From: Pseudomicrostroma phylloplanum | Taxonomy: Eukaryota > Basidiomycota > Exobasidiomycetes > Microstromatales | Direction of reading: 5' to 3' | Length of the DNA: 64,000 bases | NCBI GenBank assembly: GCA_039545275.1 | Contig: BCHS01000008.1 | Span: 434,001-498,000, forward strand | In this document: positions 46,636 to 55,946 of the stretch, piece by piece | Layout: the number at the start of each line of letters is the position of its first letter | Numbering within the stretch: position 1 is the first letter of the stretch | The notes under the pieces: model-generated | The model's database searches: none | What the model was told of the DNA's origin: nothing | The model's input: the letters and a program-made list of their open reading frames with translations, nothing else | Made by a program: the position numbers and the translations under genes

Positions 46636-48753
46636 ATGTGGATGTCAGCCCCGATCGACCCGCCAGCTTCACATGGTGCAAGGTCAAGAGGCTGTCGACG
46701 CCTTCTTCGACGGTATGGAGAGCGACTTACTCTTACGACCACGACTCAGCGAGATCCAGAAGCGGCCTTGAACCTCGCCCTGTTGCTGCTCGCAACACAC
46801 ACCAAGGAGAAGCAGGCTTCGTCTTCGACAGTGATTCACTTTGCCAAGGACGGATCAAGGGATCCCGTGACAGGTCTCGCCTTTGGTTTCTCTGGGAGTC
46901 ACTCTCATCCTCTTCGACCCACGCTCCTCGCACACCGCGACCACACCCGCCCGTTCTTTGACGATACTGAGACAATGACTCTAGGAAGCCTGACCGAAGC
47001 AGACCTTGATGTTCTGGACAGGACGAATGCAACCATTCAGTCCTGGCATCTGAACCGCTTCATGGGGTCTCTTAACGTCACTACCATACTCGCAGCATTC
47101 CACCACTCTGGAACTGGCGCCGCAGCTCTACTGCAGAGGCTTGCGGACGTAGGACTTTCGGAAGTGCCCAATGACCTCGTCGACTCGCCGCACAGAAGCG
47201 AAGCCAAAATTCATTCGAGCCCGAGCTTTCAGCTCATTCGAGTGAGGCAGACGTGTCTAGACCTGGGTCTCAACTGGGAGGCGCTTGCAAAGGTCCGCAA
47301 CGATGAAGACCTGAAGTGGCGCCTGAAGCAGTTCTATCTCTACAGGCTCCTCACCTACGGCAGGTCCCTACATCAACAAGCAGCATCAAGCGGGAAGCCC
47401 TTCTCCCTCAAAGAGTCGCTGCGTGAGCGGTGCCACGATCCATCTAGACCCACCTGGCTTCCAGCACGTACTCGCTCAAAGCAAGGCCCCATGATGCAAA
47501 TTGGAAGAAGTACGTGCTATCACTTCGCCAACGACGAGCTCTTCTTGGAAGCTCGAGGTCGCCTCTTCGAAGTCCTCCGGGAGTCGCAAGAGGCTCAAGG
47601 GGCCGACTGGGTACTAGTGAACAAGCAAGCTATTCTCGACGAGTGGTTCGAGAGATACTACGCTGAGGTGGAGCAGCCGACTCTTGCCGACTGGAAGGAG
47701 GTGGAGGGAAGGCCTGAGTTAACGAGACAGATCGCAAAGAAGCGCCGGTCCGCCAAAGGAGGCAGCCCGGACCAATTGATTCACTGCCTCACCACCTCGA
47801 TCGCCCTGTACGCTCCTGATGCGCCCTTCGCGAGGAAGGATCTGATCAACGACCGGTGCTTGCGGCACTATCTGTACTCAGCACTGTGCAACACGGTGCC
47901 AGAGGCGCCGGTCAATCACACGCTCTTTAGAGACTACGATCGCCGACGAGGGAAGGAGCTCACCTTCGAGGCGGCGATGGCCTTGAAAAGGTCCGAGAAC
48001 CGCCTTGTGTTCGAGCCCTTGGCCCCAGACGCCATCAAGAACATCAAGTCGACTTTGCGCGCAAGCATCTTCGACGGCTCTCATTACGCGACGTACCAGA
48101 GTCAGCTCGATGCTCTGATTCCTTCGAGGCCAACGCAGGCTCTGGTCGGCGAGGCCGATGCTCATCCCCCCCAGCAAGTCTTCGAGCTCGCAAGCTTGGT
48201 CTGGCTGAGAGCAATCGACGAGTGCGGCGAGTACCAGGAGGACGCAATTGCCTGGGTGGCGGGCGACTGGTGGAGGGTCGTGGTCGTCTGGCTCATACAT
48301 GCCGCAAGGTATGGCGCCTGTGACCCAGTGACCGGGTTGGCCTTCGACTTCTCAGGTCGACCTTACCACCCTCTGAGGCCCACTCTTCTCGCCCATCGCG
48401 ACCACTCCCGCCCCTTCTTGGAGGGCACCGAGGCGATGACGCTCGAGGCACTCAGCGAGGCGGACATTGATGTCCTTGCCAAAGCCAACGGTACCGTGCA
48501 AAGCTGGCACTTGAACCGCTTCATCGGCTCCTCCAACATCGCCAGTCTGCTTGTTACTTTCGAACATTCAAGGACCGGCTCAAAGGCACTCCTGAACAGG
48601 CTTGTAGCAGGCGGTCTTGTCAATGCCTCTCCAGAGGTGGTCGCAGACATCGGCCAGCCCGGCAGCCTGGCGATCTCGAAGGTCCGATATCTTCTGCGAA
48701 ACGGCAAGAATGAGCGCGATGTCGTTGACGACGTCGAGGTGTCCGTAGACTAG
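46636..48753 (+). CDS. Orphan 705-residue ORF with an internal domain duplication
   Basis: One uninterrupted frame of 705 codons; I recognise no known family. Residues about 76-175 and 563-662 are two copies of the same domain. Both begin DPVTGLAF, share HPLRPTLLAHRDH, MTL, SWHLNRF and an H-S-x-T-G-x-x-ALL-x-RL segment. Between them lies a 390-residue unique region with many charged helices (RLFEVLRESQEAQGADWVLV, AAMALKRSENRLVFEPL). The frame ends with KVRYLLRNGKNERDVVDD. No signal peptide, membrane helix or catalytic motif was found. It stands between the TEF1 gene and a copia RNase H remnant, and a third decayed copy of the duplicated domain follows 1.5 kb downstream. Its open length with protein-like composition argues for a real or recently active gene, possibly part of a lineage-specific or mobile family. 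Confidence 0.6.
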   Translation: MWMSAPIDPPASHGARSRGCRRLLRRYGERLTLTTTTQRDPEAALNLALLLLATHTKEKQASSSTVIHFAKDGSRDPVTGLAFGFSGSHSHPLRPTLLAHRDHTRPFFDDTETMTLGSLTEADLDVLDRTNATIQSWHLNRFMGSLNVTTILAAFHHSGTGAAALLQRLADVGLSEVPNDLVDSPHRSEAKIHSSPSFQLIRVRQTCLDLGLNWEALAKVRNDEDLKWRLKQFYLYRLLTYGRSLHQQAASSGKPFSLKESLRERCHDPSRPTWLPARTRSKQGPMMQIGRSTCYHFANDELFLEARGRLFEVLRESQEAQGADWVLVNKQAILDEWFERYYAEVEQPTLADWKEVEGRPELTRQIAKKRRSAKGGSPDQLIHCLTTSIALYAPDAPFARKDLINDRCLRHYLYSALCNTVPEAPVNHTLFRDYDRRRGKELTFEAAMALKRSENRLVFEPLAPDAIKNIKSTLRASIFDGSHYATYQSQLDALIPSRPTQALVGEADAHPPQQVFELASLVWLRAIDECGEYQEDAIAWVAGDWWRVVVVWLIHAARYGACDPVTGLAFDFSGRPYHPLRPTLLAHRDHSRPFLEGTEAMTLEALSEADIDVLAKANGTVQSWHLNRFIGSSNIASLLVTFEHSRTGSKALLNRLVAGGLVNASPEVVADIGQPGSLAISKVRYLLRNGKNERDVVDDVEVSVD
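46861..47160 (+). repeat. Duplicated domain, copy 1
   Basis: Encodes DPVTGLAFGFSG through ALLQRLADVGL of the 705-residue ORF. The protein match to copy 2 is strong while the DNA has diverged at many third positions, so the duplication is old and has been kept as protein. Confidence 0.8.
48322..48621 (+). repeat. Duplicated domain, copy 2
   Basis: Encodes DPVTGLAFDFSG through ALLNRLVAGGL, 1461 bp downstream of copy 1 in the same frame and orientation. Confidence 0.8.
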
Positions 48754-48787
48754 TCCCAAGGAAAGTAGCCTGTGCAGATTCGCATGA

Positions 48788-49279
48788 TCCCCTCTACCAA
48801 GGATAGAAACCTACCTCGCGACAGCACACTGTAGAGCTGCCGTCTCCTTCAAAAGTCAAGTCCTCTTTCTCGAACATCTTCCTTTGGCATCTTCTCTCAA
48901 CACCTTCCCTCTCGAAGCCGAGATTGTAGCAGGATCGGAAGGTGCTAGAGAAGCACTATTCCTCAGGAACCTCCTCAGAGACTTAGGTCACAAAGCCGTC
49001 TCCGTCATTTGCACGGACAGCTTAGGTTGCGTTCAGGGATCCAAGGACCCAGCGCAACACTGGCGTCTCAAGCACATGAATACCAGATTCTTCTTCTTGC
49101 GAGACAACGTTCAAAGTGGTAGTCTCAACATCCGACACGTCGCATCCGCAGACAACCCAGCAGACCTGTTCACGAAGCCGGTAGGGCAGAACGTTTACGA
49201 GAGACTCCGCCCTCGATTAGGAATTGTCCCCCAGATTCTGCTGCCGAAACCTTCACCGTTTCGCTCACCGAACTTGTAG
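48788..49279 (+). pseudogene. Ty1/copia retrotransposon RNase H remnant
   Basis: An open stretch of 164 codons with no start codon of its own matches the C-terminal RNase H of copia-type polyproteins. It shows AAVSFKSQ, then LEAEIVAGSEGAREALFLR, the DNA-binding Asp region ICTDSLGCVQGSK, LKHMNTRFFFLRD, and the end motif RHVASADNPADLFTKPVG. A stretch of about 17 unusual residues separates SFKSQ from LEAE, where the family normally has only a few residues. Gag, protease, integrase and reverse transcriptase are missing, and no flanking long terminal repeats are visible. It is therefore a 3' fragment of a dead element. The family call is confident; the borders are not. Confidence 0.85.
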
Positions 49280-50118
49280 CGTTGTAGAGTCTCCGTCGTC
49301 GGACTGGGTCTTGTCTCCTCCCTTGCATCTTCCCCTCAAGCAGTCTCTCTTCCACAACGCGAGCAGTCTCTTACCCCCACGTTCTGTATAAAGTACCTGT
49401 CCACCTTTTAGCTTTCCTTCCCTTTCCCCTCGCTCCAGACTCAAGATTCTCGATGCAGAAGAACCGCGAAGAGACGAAGCCCGCAGAGAAGAGCGGAGAG
49501 AAATGTCATTGTCACCGTCATACAGCTGCGTGACGTCTGTGAGAGGTGTTACTATTGAGGGATAAGAAGGGGGCTCCGGAATGCTTTGGCAGACCAAGAG
49601 CGCGCCAGTGAGGGCCGACTGCCTGCGTGGGCCCATCTACGGCACGATACATCGGTAGTTGCGAAGGCGAGTCAATCATGACGAAGACGACATAGCTTTT
49701 CGGGGGAAAAGTCCAGGGATTGCCAGCTAGTGTACCTGATGCCCTGACATGTCATTGCACCTGGGGCGGTGATCTCTCGCGCGCCTGCTTCCGCTCACGA
49801 GTGCTTCCGGGGGGGCTCGGCAACAAAGAAATACGAGCATACTCTCCATCCGTCACCGAAATCGAGCCAAGTCAAGTCGGCTTACGTAGTGCATCTCATG
49901 TGGCAGCTTCCAGCTGTGGATGCAAGGTGCGTTTGATCGGTATGCGGCGCTGGGCTGCGAGACGCCTCTCGGCAGACTGGGCCCGATGGTCGCTCTCCAG
50001 TGGGTATTTTGCTCTCTGGGGTGCGAGTGTAGTCACGGGAGCTTCGGGAAGCAAGGCATCCAGCACAGCTCGGAAATCAGCAAACAAGGACTTGAGCACA
50101 TCAATGAGTACCTGTTGA
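49280..50118. other. Gene-free stretch after the copia remnant
   Basis: Probably the non-coding tail of the retroelement followed by decayed sequence. No long terminal repeat pair, tRNA or gene was recognised; open frames are short and frequently broken. Confidence 0.4.
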
Positions 50119-50330
50119 GCAACGGTGGGCGCGACCGCGATGCTCGTGGTAGCTCTCAATCACAGCCGCGCCGGGGCTCAGGCACTGCTTCAGCAACTTG
50201 TCGATTGCAGTCTTGTAGAGCAAAGATTGGCAGCGAAGACAATCTCTCCCCTGCGATGATCGAGTACCTCCTCAACAATGGCAGAAACGAAGAGCTAGCA
50301 GAGGATGACACTGGAGAGTCCTCTCCTGGC
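50119..50330 (+). pseudogene. Decayed third copy of the duplicated domain
   Basis: The frame from 50119 reads AMLVVALNHSRAGAQALLQQ then LVDCSLV, which aligns to SLLVTFEHSRTGSKALLNRL and LVAGGLV at the end of copy 2 (about half the residues identical). The frame stops at TGA 50257-50259. The match continues in another frame as MIEYLLNNGRNEELAED, corresponding to KVRYLLRNGKNERDVVDD at the end of the 705-residue ORF. A stop (50116-50118) lies just upstream in the first frame. The copy is thus broken by a frameshift and stops. Confidence 0.6.
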
Positions 50331-51021
50331 CAGTGCCATGGCATAGCCAAGGTTTAGCTTGACGGGCCTCAGCAAAGCAGTCATGGAAAATCCCAAATCG
50401 CAACAGCATGAGTCTCGACACTGACGACGATGGCCACGGAAGTCTGGGCAGATGTGGAGGGAAAGAAGGAGACGACTCGCCAGATCAACGAGAGGCAAGC
50501 ATGGAAGGCGCCTGGGGAGGGAGACCACCTTGTACACTGCTTCGGAAGCGATGAGATTTACCGCTTAAGAGCGTCTAGGATCTCCCAGTAAGGGTGATCT
50601 CTTGAATCGAGTCAATGCCTGTTCCATAGTTGCTGCAACATTGTAGTCTCACTTCGCTCCTCATACTCACATCACTTCACAGACAAATGTACGTAGGCAA
50701 ATATATGAATGAGTGTGTAGCTTCCTACTGACGAGGGCCTGCTTCGTGAGAGGTGCGAATATAGATAGCGACGAATGACAAAGGCGATGGGACGAGCGAA
50801 TAGTGACGAAGGGCAAGAGACAGGGGGCGATGGGTGACCTGAGTCGGAGCGGGCTAAGACGACGGGAGCTGAAGAGTGGGACGGAGCCGGCCGTCGAGGT
50901 GATCATTGGAAGGGTATCAATGAACGAAGGCGGGACGATGGACGAGATGAGAAAGGACACCAAAGGGAGCGCGGCTGAGACGTCGAAGGTTTCATCATCG
51001 GCTGCCTTCTCTCGTGGCGTC
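50331..51021. other. Gene-free gap
   Basis: No gene recognised. It ends with the probable 3' untranslated region of the lysozyme-like gene on the minus strand. Confidence 0.4.
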
Positions 51022-52131
51022 TCAGTTGCCGCACTGCTTGAGGTTGCCGAACTTGACAAACTCGTTGGAGTAGCCGTCCTTGCCCTGGCAGAAGCCATTG
51101 AAGAGGGAGTTGAGGTAGTCGAGGTTGTTCTGTGGGAGGTGGTGTTGACGGAGAAGGTCAGGCAGGCAGATGCTGGTCAGTTCGGCTGCTCGCGGTCACC
51201 ACTCCTCGTCTGTGATCTCCTCCCGTCGCCGACTCACCTGAGAGGCACATCCGTACTGCTGGTTGGTAGCCGTCTTGTAAGACATACTTCCCGGCTTCCA
51301 TCCATTGTACGTGCCAGCAGCAGCCAGAATATTCCCCTTGGCAGGTCCATCCAGCTGGTCCTTGAAGTACTTTGCGCCCCTGCCGATGTTGAAGTCGACG
51401 TCGCGGCAGTTGCCTCCCGGTGCTCCACCGCACTTGTCAGGGGTGATCTGCATCAGGCCAAACTCGCCATTGGGTCCGATCTGCGAAGCCTGGCAGCCCG
51501 ACTCTTGTAGAGCGAAGCTCATCAGAAGAACCGCCGGCACGCCCGTGGAGTGGGCGACACGGTCAAAGGCGCCCTTGTACTTTGCGCAGGGCTTGAAGAC
51601 GGCGGCGTTGGCTGCTTGTTCTGAAGAGATGATCTTGATGTCATGCATCGTCACGTGCGGGGGTGTCCAGGGGGAGTGCTGGTCGTGTCGAGAGATACCG
51701 CAGGCAAGGAAGTCTGGAGCGCCATTGGGGTGCTCGGCATCGACATTTGGGTGCGGGCAGGCGCCGGAGAAGACCTTGTTGCTCAGGCCACCCCCAGCGT
51801 GGGCGAGACGACTGCCAGAGTGGGTCTGCTGCTTGTCGGCGAGGTGCTTGAGTCCGTGATGCTTGGCTGACGAATGGCGGTGGTGGCCACTGCCGCCGTG
51901 CTTGTGGTGCGCTTTAGAGTGCTTGTGATGAGCATGTGCGTGGCTGTGGTGCTTGTTTCGCTTCTGGTTGTCCGAGTCGTCACCGCGCCTGTCAAGAGGG
52001 TGTACTGGGCTAGCAGCGGCTTCTTCGGCTCGTACTGAAATGGCGGCGACTGGCTGCCCGCCAGCGAGCAGCGCTGTACCGACTACCATCATCGAGGCGG
52101 CCAGGACAACTTGGATCTTGGAGACCATCAT
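51022..52131 (-). CDS. Secreted lysozyme-like (SLT/GH23-fold) protein with His-rich linker
   Basis: Two exons, 52131-51238 and 51129-51022, give 333 residues. The first 30 residues are a signal peptide (IQVVLAASMMVVGTALLAGG). Residues about 55-100 hold an exceptional number of His, Lys and Ser (HHSHAHAHHKHSKAHHKHGG). The C-terminal domain is of the soluble-lytic-transglycosylase fold: LLMSFALQESGCQASQIG with a candidate catalytic Glu at residue 210, then GEFGLMQITPDKCGG, GRGAKYFKDQLDG and AAAGTYNGW. Cys residues (CPHP, CGI, CAKY, CRDV and the final KQCGN) suggest disulfides. Fungal relatives are secreted and may cleave bacterial peptidoglycan or bind wall polymers; activity is inferred. It sits at the right edge of the repeat-rich island, a setting often seen for fast-evolving secreted proteins. 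Confidence 0.85.
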
Positions 52132-53323
52132 TGTGACGTAAGACCAGGAGAGTGCGTGTCTGGCGTAAAGGAGCGACTAGGGGAGTGAGTCAACGACCGA
52201 CAACGAGCTTTAAGGGGGATGACTCACCAGTGTTGCAGAGCCGTTGAAGACTGCTCGACTCGTGAGGGGTCGATAGAGGACGTGAGCGTGGGTCAAAGGC
52301 CAGCGAGGGGCTGTGCCTGTCGATAGGGGGAACGAGCGCGGTCCGAGCGGGCGAGGGGCTGTAACGGTAGTGATACGCGTGTGGGCGGATGTAGGAGGCG
52401 ATGCTAGCCGTTAGGAGCTTGTTCTCGTGGTGAGCTATAGGAGAGACTTATGTGAGTAGGAGGAGGGGCCAGAAGCAGAGCAAGGAGGTGTGGGGAGAGG
52501 AGTGGTAAAGAGGGACCGAAGCCGACGCACTGGCGCACCCCTTTGCCTCTCCCTTTCCTCCTTGTTGCTCCGGACCATGGTCAGGGCACTGGAATGCGCA
52601 ATGGCACTGTGACAAACCAAGTGTGGCTAGAGCCAAGCGATCGATCCAAATGGCTCCTTGCCTTCGAGGCCTGCCTGGCACATGGGCTAGTCCCTGCACC
52701 CCTATTCTTCGTCGATTTCTGCCCTGATTTCTACCCGCATCCATTGCCCCGCGTGCGAGGGGTGCAGAGCGGGCGCCCAGGCACCGGGATTATGATCAGA
52801 AAGAGCAATTCCCCTAGAGAGGGGGTCTAGAGCCAGCGAAAGGGGCGGGGCGAGTGTAGGGCAAGAAGCAAGCCCGGTGACCCGAGTCCATCCGGGTGGT
52901 AAGAAAACACCTCACCATATCAGGGCGCCCTTGCTTATGTCCGCTCAATACACGTATAGTCGCAAGGGACTGGGTCAGAGTGCTTGCTTCTTCCCGTTCT
53001 CCGAGCGTGCAATGTACTCATCAACGTCCTGCACATCAGAGGGTCGTTGTTCTTCTTCTGCGAAAAGAAGAAGCAGCGGATGCTCGACGAATGAGGTGTA
53101 GAATGAGATACATAGATGGTGTCAGATGACTCGTAGAAGCGAGGCTTTGGGCCTGTTCAAAAGCACCATAGTCTCTCTGGAGCCGGCCACGGTGGTGTCG
53201 TGTCGCCTCATACATGACGCAGGGGTCGTGGTGATTCATGTATGACCCCGCTGGACGAATGCAAAAGAACCATTTCGGTCGGTCAAGACTCTCCCCCATG
53301 CGAAGAAGTCCATTTCGTCTAGT
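52132..53323. other. Intergenic, lysozyme-like gene promoter and ATP11 3' end
   Basis: 1.2 kb without a supported gene. The left part is the upstream region of the minus-strand secreted-protein gene. No tRNA or repeat was recognised. Confidence 0.45.
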
Positions 53324-54802
53324 CTAAAAGGTGAACGCAACTTCACAGAGCTTCTGTACACTGAATGCCTCCTTGTCTTCGTGGAAGTCGCGCAAAAGCC
53401 TCTCACGCTCCAGCGCCGAGGCGTCTCCCGTCTTTGCTGACGAGCCGCTGCTCGACGACGACGTGGCCGGGAGGTAGAAGCGCTGCATGGTCATCGCCAG
53501 CAATTGGGCGTCCTTTTCGCTCATCCTTCCTGCCGCCTCTCCACCACTCTCGCTTCCTTGCTGCAATGCCTGCGTCTGGACAGGTGCGTCCCTGAGGCGT
53601 TGCACCTCATCCTCGGAGGCACCACGCGCCTTGGCTTGCTCGGCAGCTACGACTCCCATGGGAGCAGCAGCGACCTCCTCGCTCGAGGTGATGTCGCCGC
53701 GCATGAGGACAATGCCCTTGTCTCTGGCCAGATCCGTGTAGTGCGTGAGCACGAGCAGGGGCTGTGCGAACTCCTGACGCAGCTTGTACTCGGCGAGGGG
53801 AGTGAAGAGGACGGTCGTTGGCGTAGGAGGTGAGGCCGGCTTGTTCTCTACTGCAGAGAAGGGAGGAGGGGGCGGGGGAGGCAGGAATCCCCACTCCATG
53901 AATTGCATCTCGTAGCCTTGCTTCTGCTCCCCAGGGGCGATGTTCTGATCCGACTCGGAGCCTACAATAGTCCTCGGCAAGGGCAAGACGAACTGCGGGT
54001 ACTGCTTTGCGTTGCGTACTAGCCTCTCGTACACCTCTGTGGGGATAACGGCTGACAGCTTGTTCTTGATCGTGTGGTATCCGGTCCAGAGGTCCCGGAT
54101 CTTCTCCGCCGGCTCGTCCTTGAGCTTATGCAGATCCAGGATGGATGAGAGGGGCTTGATAGGGCTCTTGTCGCCGTTGGGATTGCTGTTGAGCTCCCCT
54201 GACTCTAGCTTGCGCTTCGCCTCAGCTTCTGCCCTCTCACGGATCCGGGCGGCAAGATCAGCATCGCGCTGCTCCGTCTTTGTAGAAGCGGGCGCTGGAG
54301 GCTTAAGGCCCAAGGTCGCTGCGAGGCTGGCATCTCGCTCGGCTCGGCGCTTGGCAGCCAGCTCTTCTATTGTTGAGACGCCCTCCCTGAAGAGGTGATA
54401 GCATGACCAACGGCGTGTCAGATCCACAACATGTCATCTCCTAACGCATCCATCCTGCCTTCTGCTCGAATTGACTCACTGTGCAGCCTTGGCCTTGAGC
54501 ATCTTCTCGTACTGCCTGAACTTGCGCTCCTTTGCATCCTCGATTGCCGACCTCCGGTCCTGTGGCTTCACATTCTGTGCCTTCCTAGCCTGCAGAGGTG
54601 TCCTGCCGTCTTGCTGATGCTGCGAGGAAGAGGAAGATGAGGAGGCGATCTCGGATGGGTGGGTGCTTGCCACTGACGCCTGTCGGCGAGAGGAGGTGGA
54701 GAAGGGATGGCGTGCCGGCAGGCTTGCCGAGGATCGAGCTGCTAGTGGCAGGGCTCTGGCGACTCCAATGATGCTGCTTGGTGTGAGGCGTGGCAATGAC
54801 AT
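53324..54802 (-). CDS. ATP11: Mitochondrial F1-ATPase assembly factor Atp11
   Basis: Chaperone that binds the beta subunit during F1 assembly in the mitochondrial matrix. Exons 54802-54480 and 54386-53324 give 461 residues, longer than the 318 of yeast. The N-terminus is a typical presequence (RALPLAARSSASLPARHPFS then TSSRRQA). The conserved core is clear: LDLHKLKDEPAEKIRDLW, HTIKNKLSAVIP, NAKQYPQFVLPLPR, MQFMEWGFL and VLFTPLAEYKLRQEFAQPLL. Extra length comes from a charged helical stretch (EQRDADLAARIRERAEAEAK) and a Ser-rich insert before the C-terminal helix. It is divergent from LSM1, sharing a 355-bp upstream region. Confidence 0.94.
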
Positions 54803-55157
54803 GGTGTTGGATACTGATGGCGAAGAGGAGGCAGGAAGGGAGTGGTAGCCTATGCAGTACAGTAGACACGGCAGGCCTGGCTCGGCATCGGAAGGAAGGT
54901 GGAGCGGGAAAATGCGCGACGCACCAGAGGACGCTCCTTCCGAAGGCAGGCCTCACCACCATCACTTCCATACCCAACGCCTCAGTCATCGTTGAGCTCA
55001 CAGTACAGCAAGGTCTTACCCTCGATCAGAACAGGCAGCCTCTATAGAGCTGGGCGTGTATATCGAACCGTCCCCTGCGCGCGTCAGTCTTGGACACTCC
55101 CGTCAGCGACTTAAGTAAGAGGATAGAAGCGGCCGGCTGCGAAGCGCTACCCTGGCC
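54803..55157. promoter_or_regulatory. Divergent promoter, ATP11 / LSM1
   Basis: 355 bp between outward-facing start codons; both promoters must be here. No specific motif was identified. Confidence 0.5.
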
Positions 55158-55946
55158 ATGGTCGTCGATGCTCAGGCAATCGAGGCCAATGTCCTCTTCA
55201 CTACCAGTGGCGCTCTGGTAGACTGCGTGGATAGTGAGTGAGAGATGTTCGGAGGTCGGTGGCTGCCGCAGAGGGAGCCCTCAGCGCCCCTCTCTGACAG
55301 CATATATGCACAAACGCGAATCTTTCGCTCACTCGACTTGGAATCTCTCTGATCGTTACCTCGCCTGCTCTCCTCGTCTTGATTCCTCTTCACAGAGAAG
55401 ATGCTAGTGATACTGAGAGATGGCAGGAAGCTTGTTGGGGTGATGAGGAGCTACGATCAATATGGTGAGCGGAGCGGGTACGGACAGTTCTTTACAGCGC
55501 ATCCCTTCTGATACGCTCTCTGCCCTTCGCTTTGTCCCAGCCAATCTCATCTTCCAAGATACGGTGGAGCGGCTTCTGGTGGGAGAGAAGTTCGTTGATA
55601 TTCCAAAGGGCCTCTTCCTGATCAGAGGAGAGAACGTGGTGATGCTTGGCGAGGTGGTGAGTCACAGTAGGCTAGGTTCTGAGTCTGTACATGAGCTCCT
55701 CACTGACACTTTGACCCTTTGCTCGCTACGCCCCGCCATCTCCCTCCTTCTTGCCTACCTTTGCAGGACCTGGACGCTGACCCGCCCCCGCAATTGGCTA
55801 CCGTCGCGCCCGAGGCTATTCCCGAGCTGGTCAAGTCACACGAGGCGGAGCAGGCTTTGCGGAGAAAGAGGGAAGTGCGGAAAGCCGAGGTGATGAAGAC
55901 GCAAAAGGGCTTTTGCGAGGAGGGAGCAGAGGGGGACAACTACTGA
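55158..55946 (+). CDS. LSM1: Lsm1, cytoplasmic Lsm1-7 mRNA decay complex subunit
   Basis: Lsm1 defines the cytoplasmic ring that binds oligoadenylated mRNA and promotes decapping. Four exons, 55158-55233, 55396-55464, 55541-55656 and 55767-55946, give 146 residues. The Sm1 motif reads MLVILRDGRKLVGVMRSYDQ and continues ANLIFQDTVER; the Sm2 motif is LFLIRGENVVMLGEV. IPKGLFLIRGENVV is diagnostic for Lsm1 rather than Lsm8. The C-terminal extension is charged (HEAEQALRRKREVRKAEV), as in other Lsm1 proteins, where it helps RNA binding. Introns take up nearly half of the gene, so no single open frame reveals it. Confidence 0.93.

Noticed and set aside
49280..49720. Long terminal repeat of the copia remnant
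   Set aside because: I looked for a matching copy upstream of 46600 and saw none; no clear TG...CA ends.
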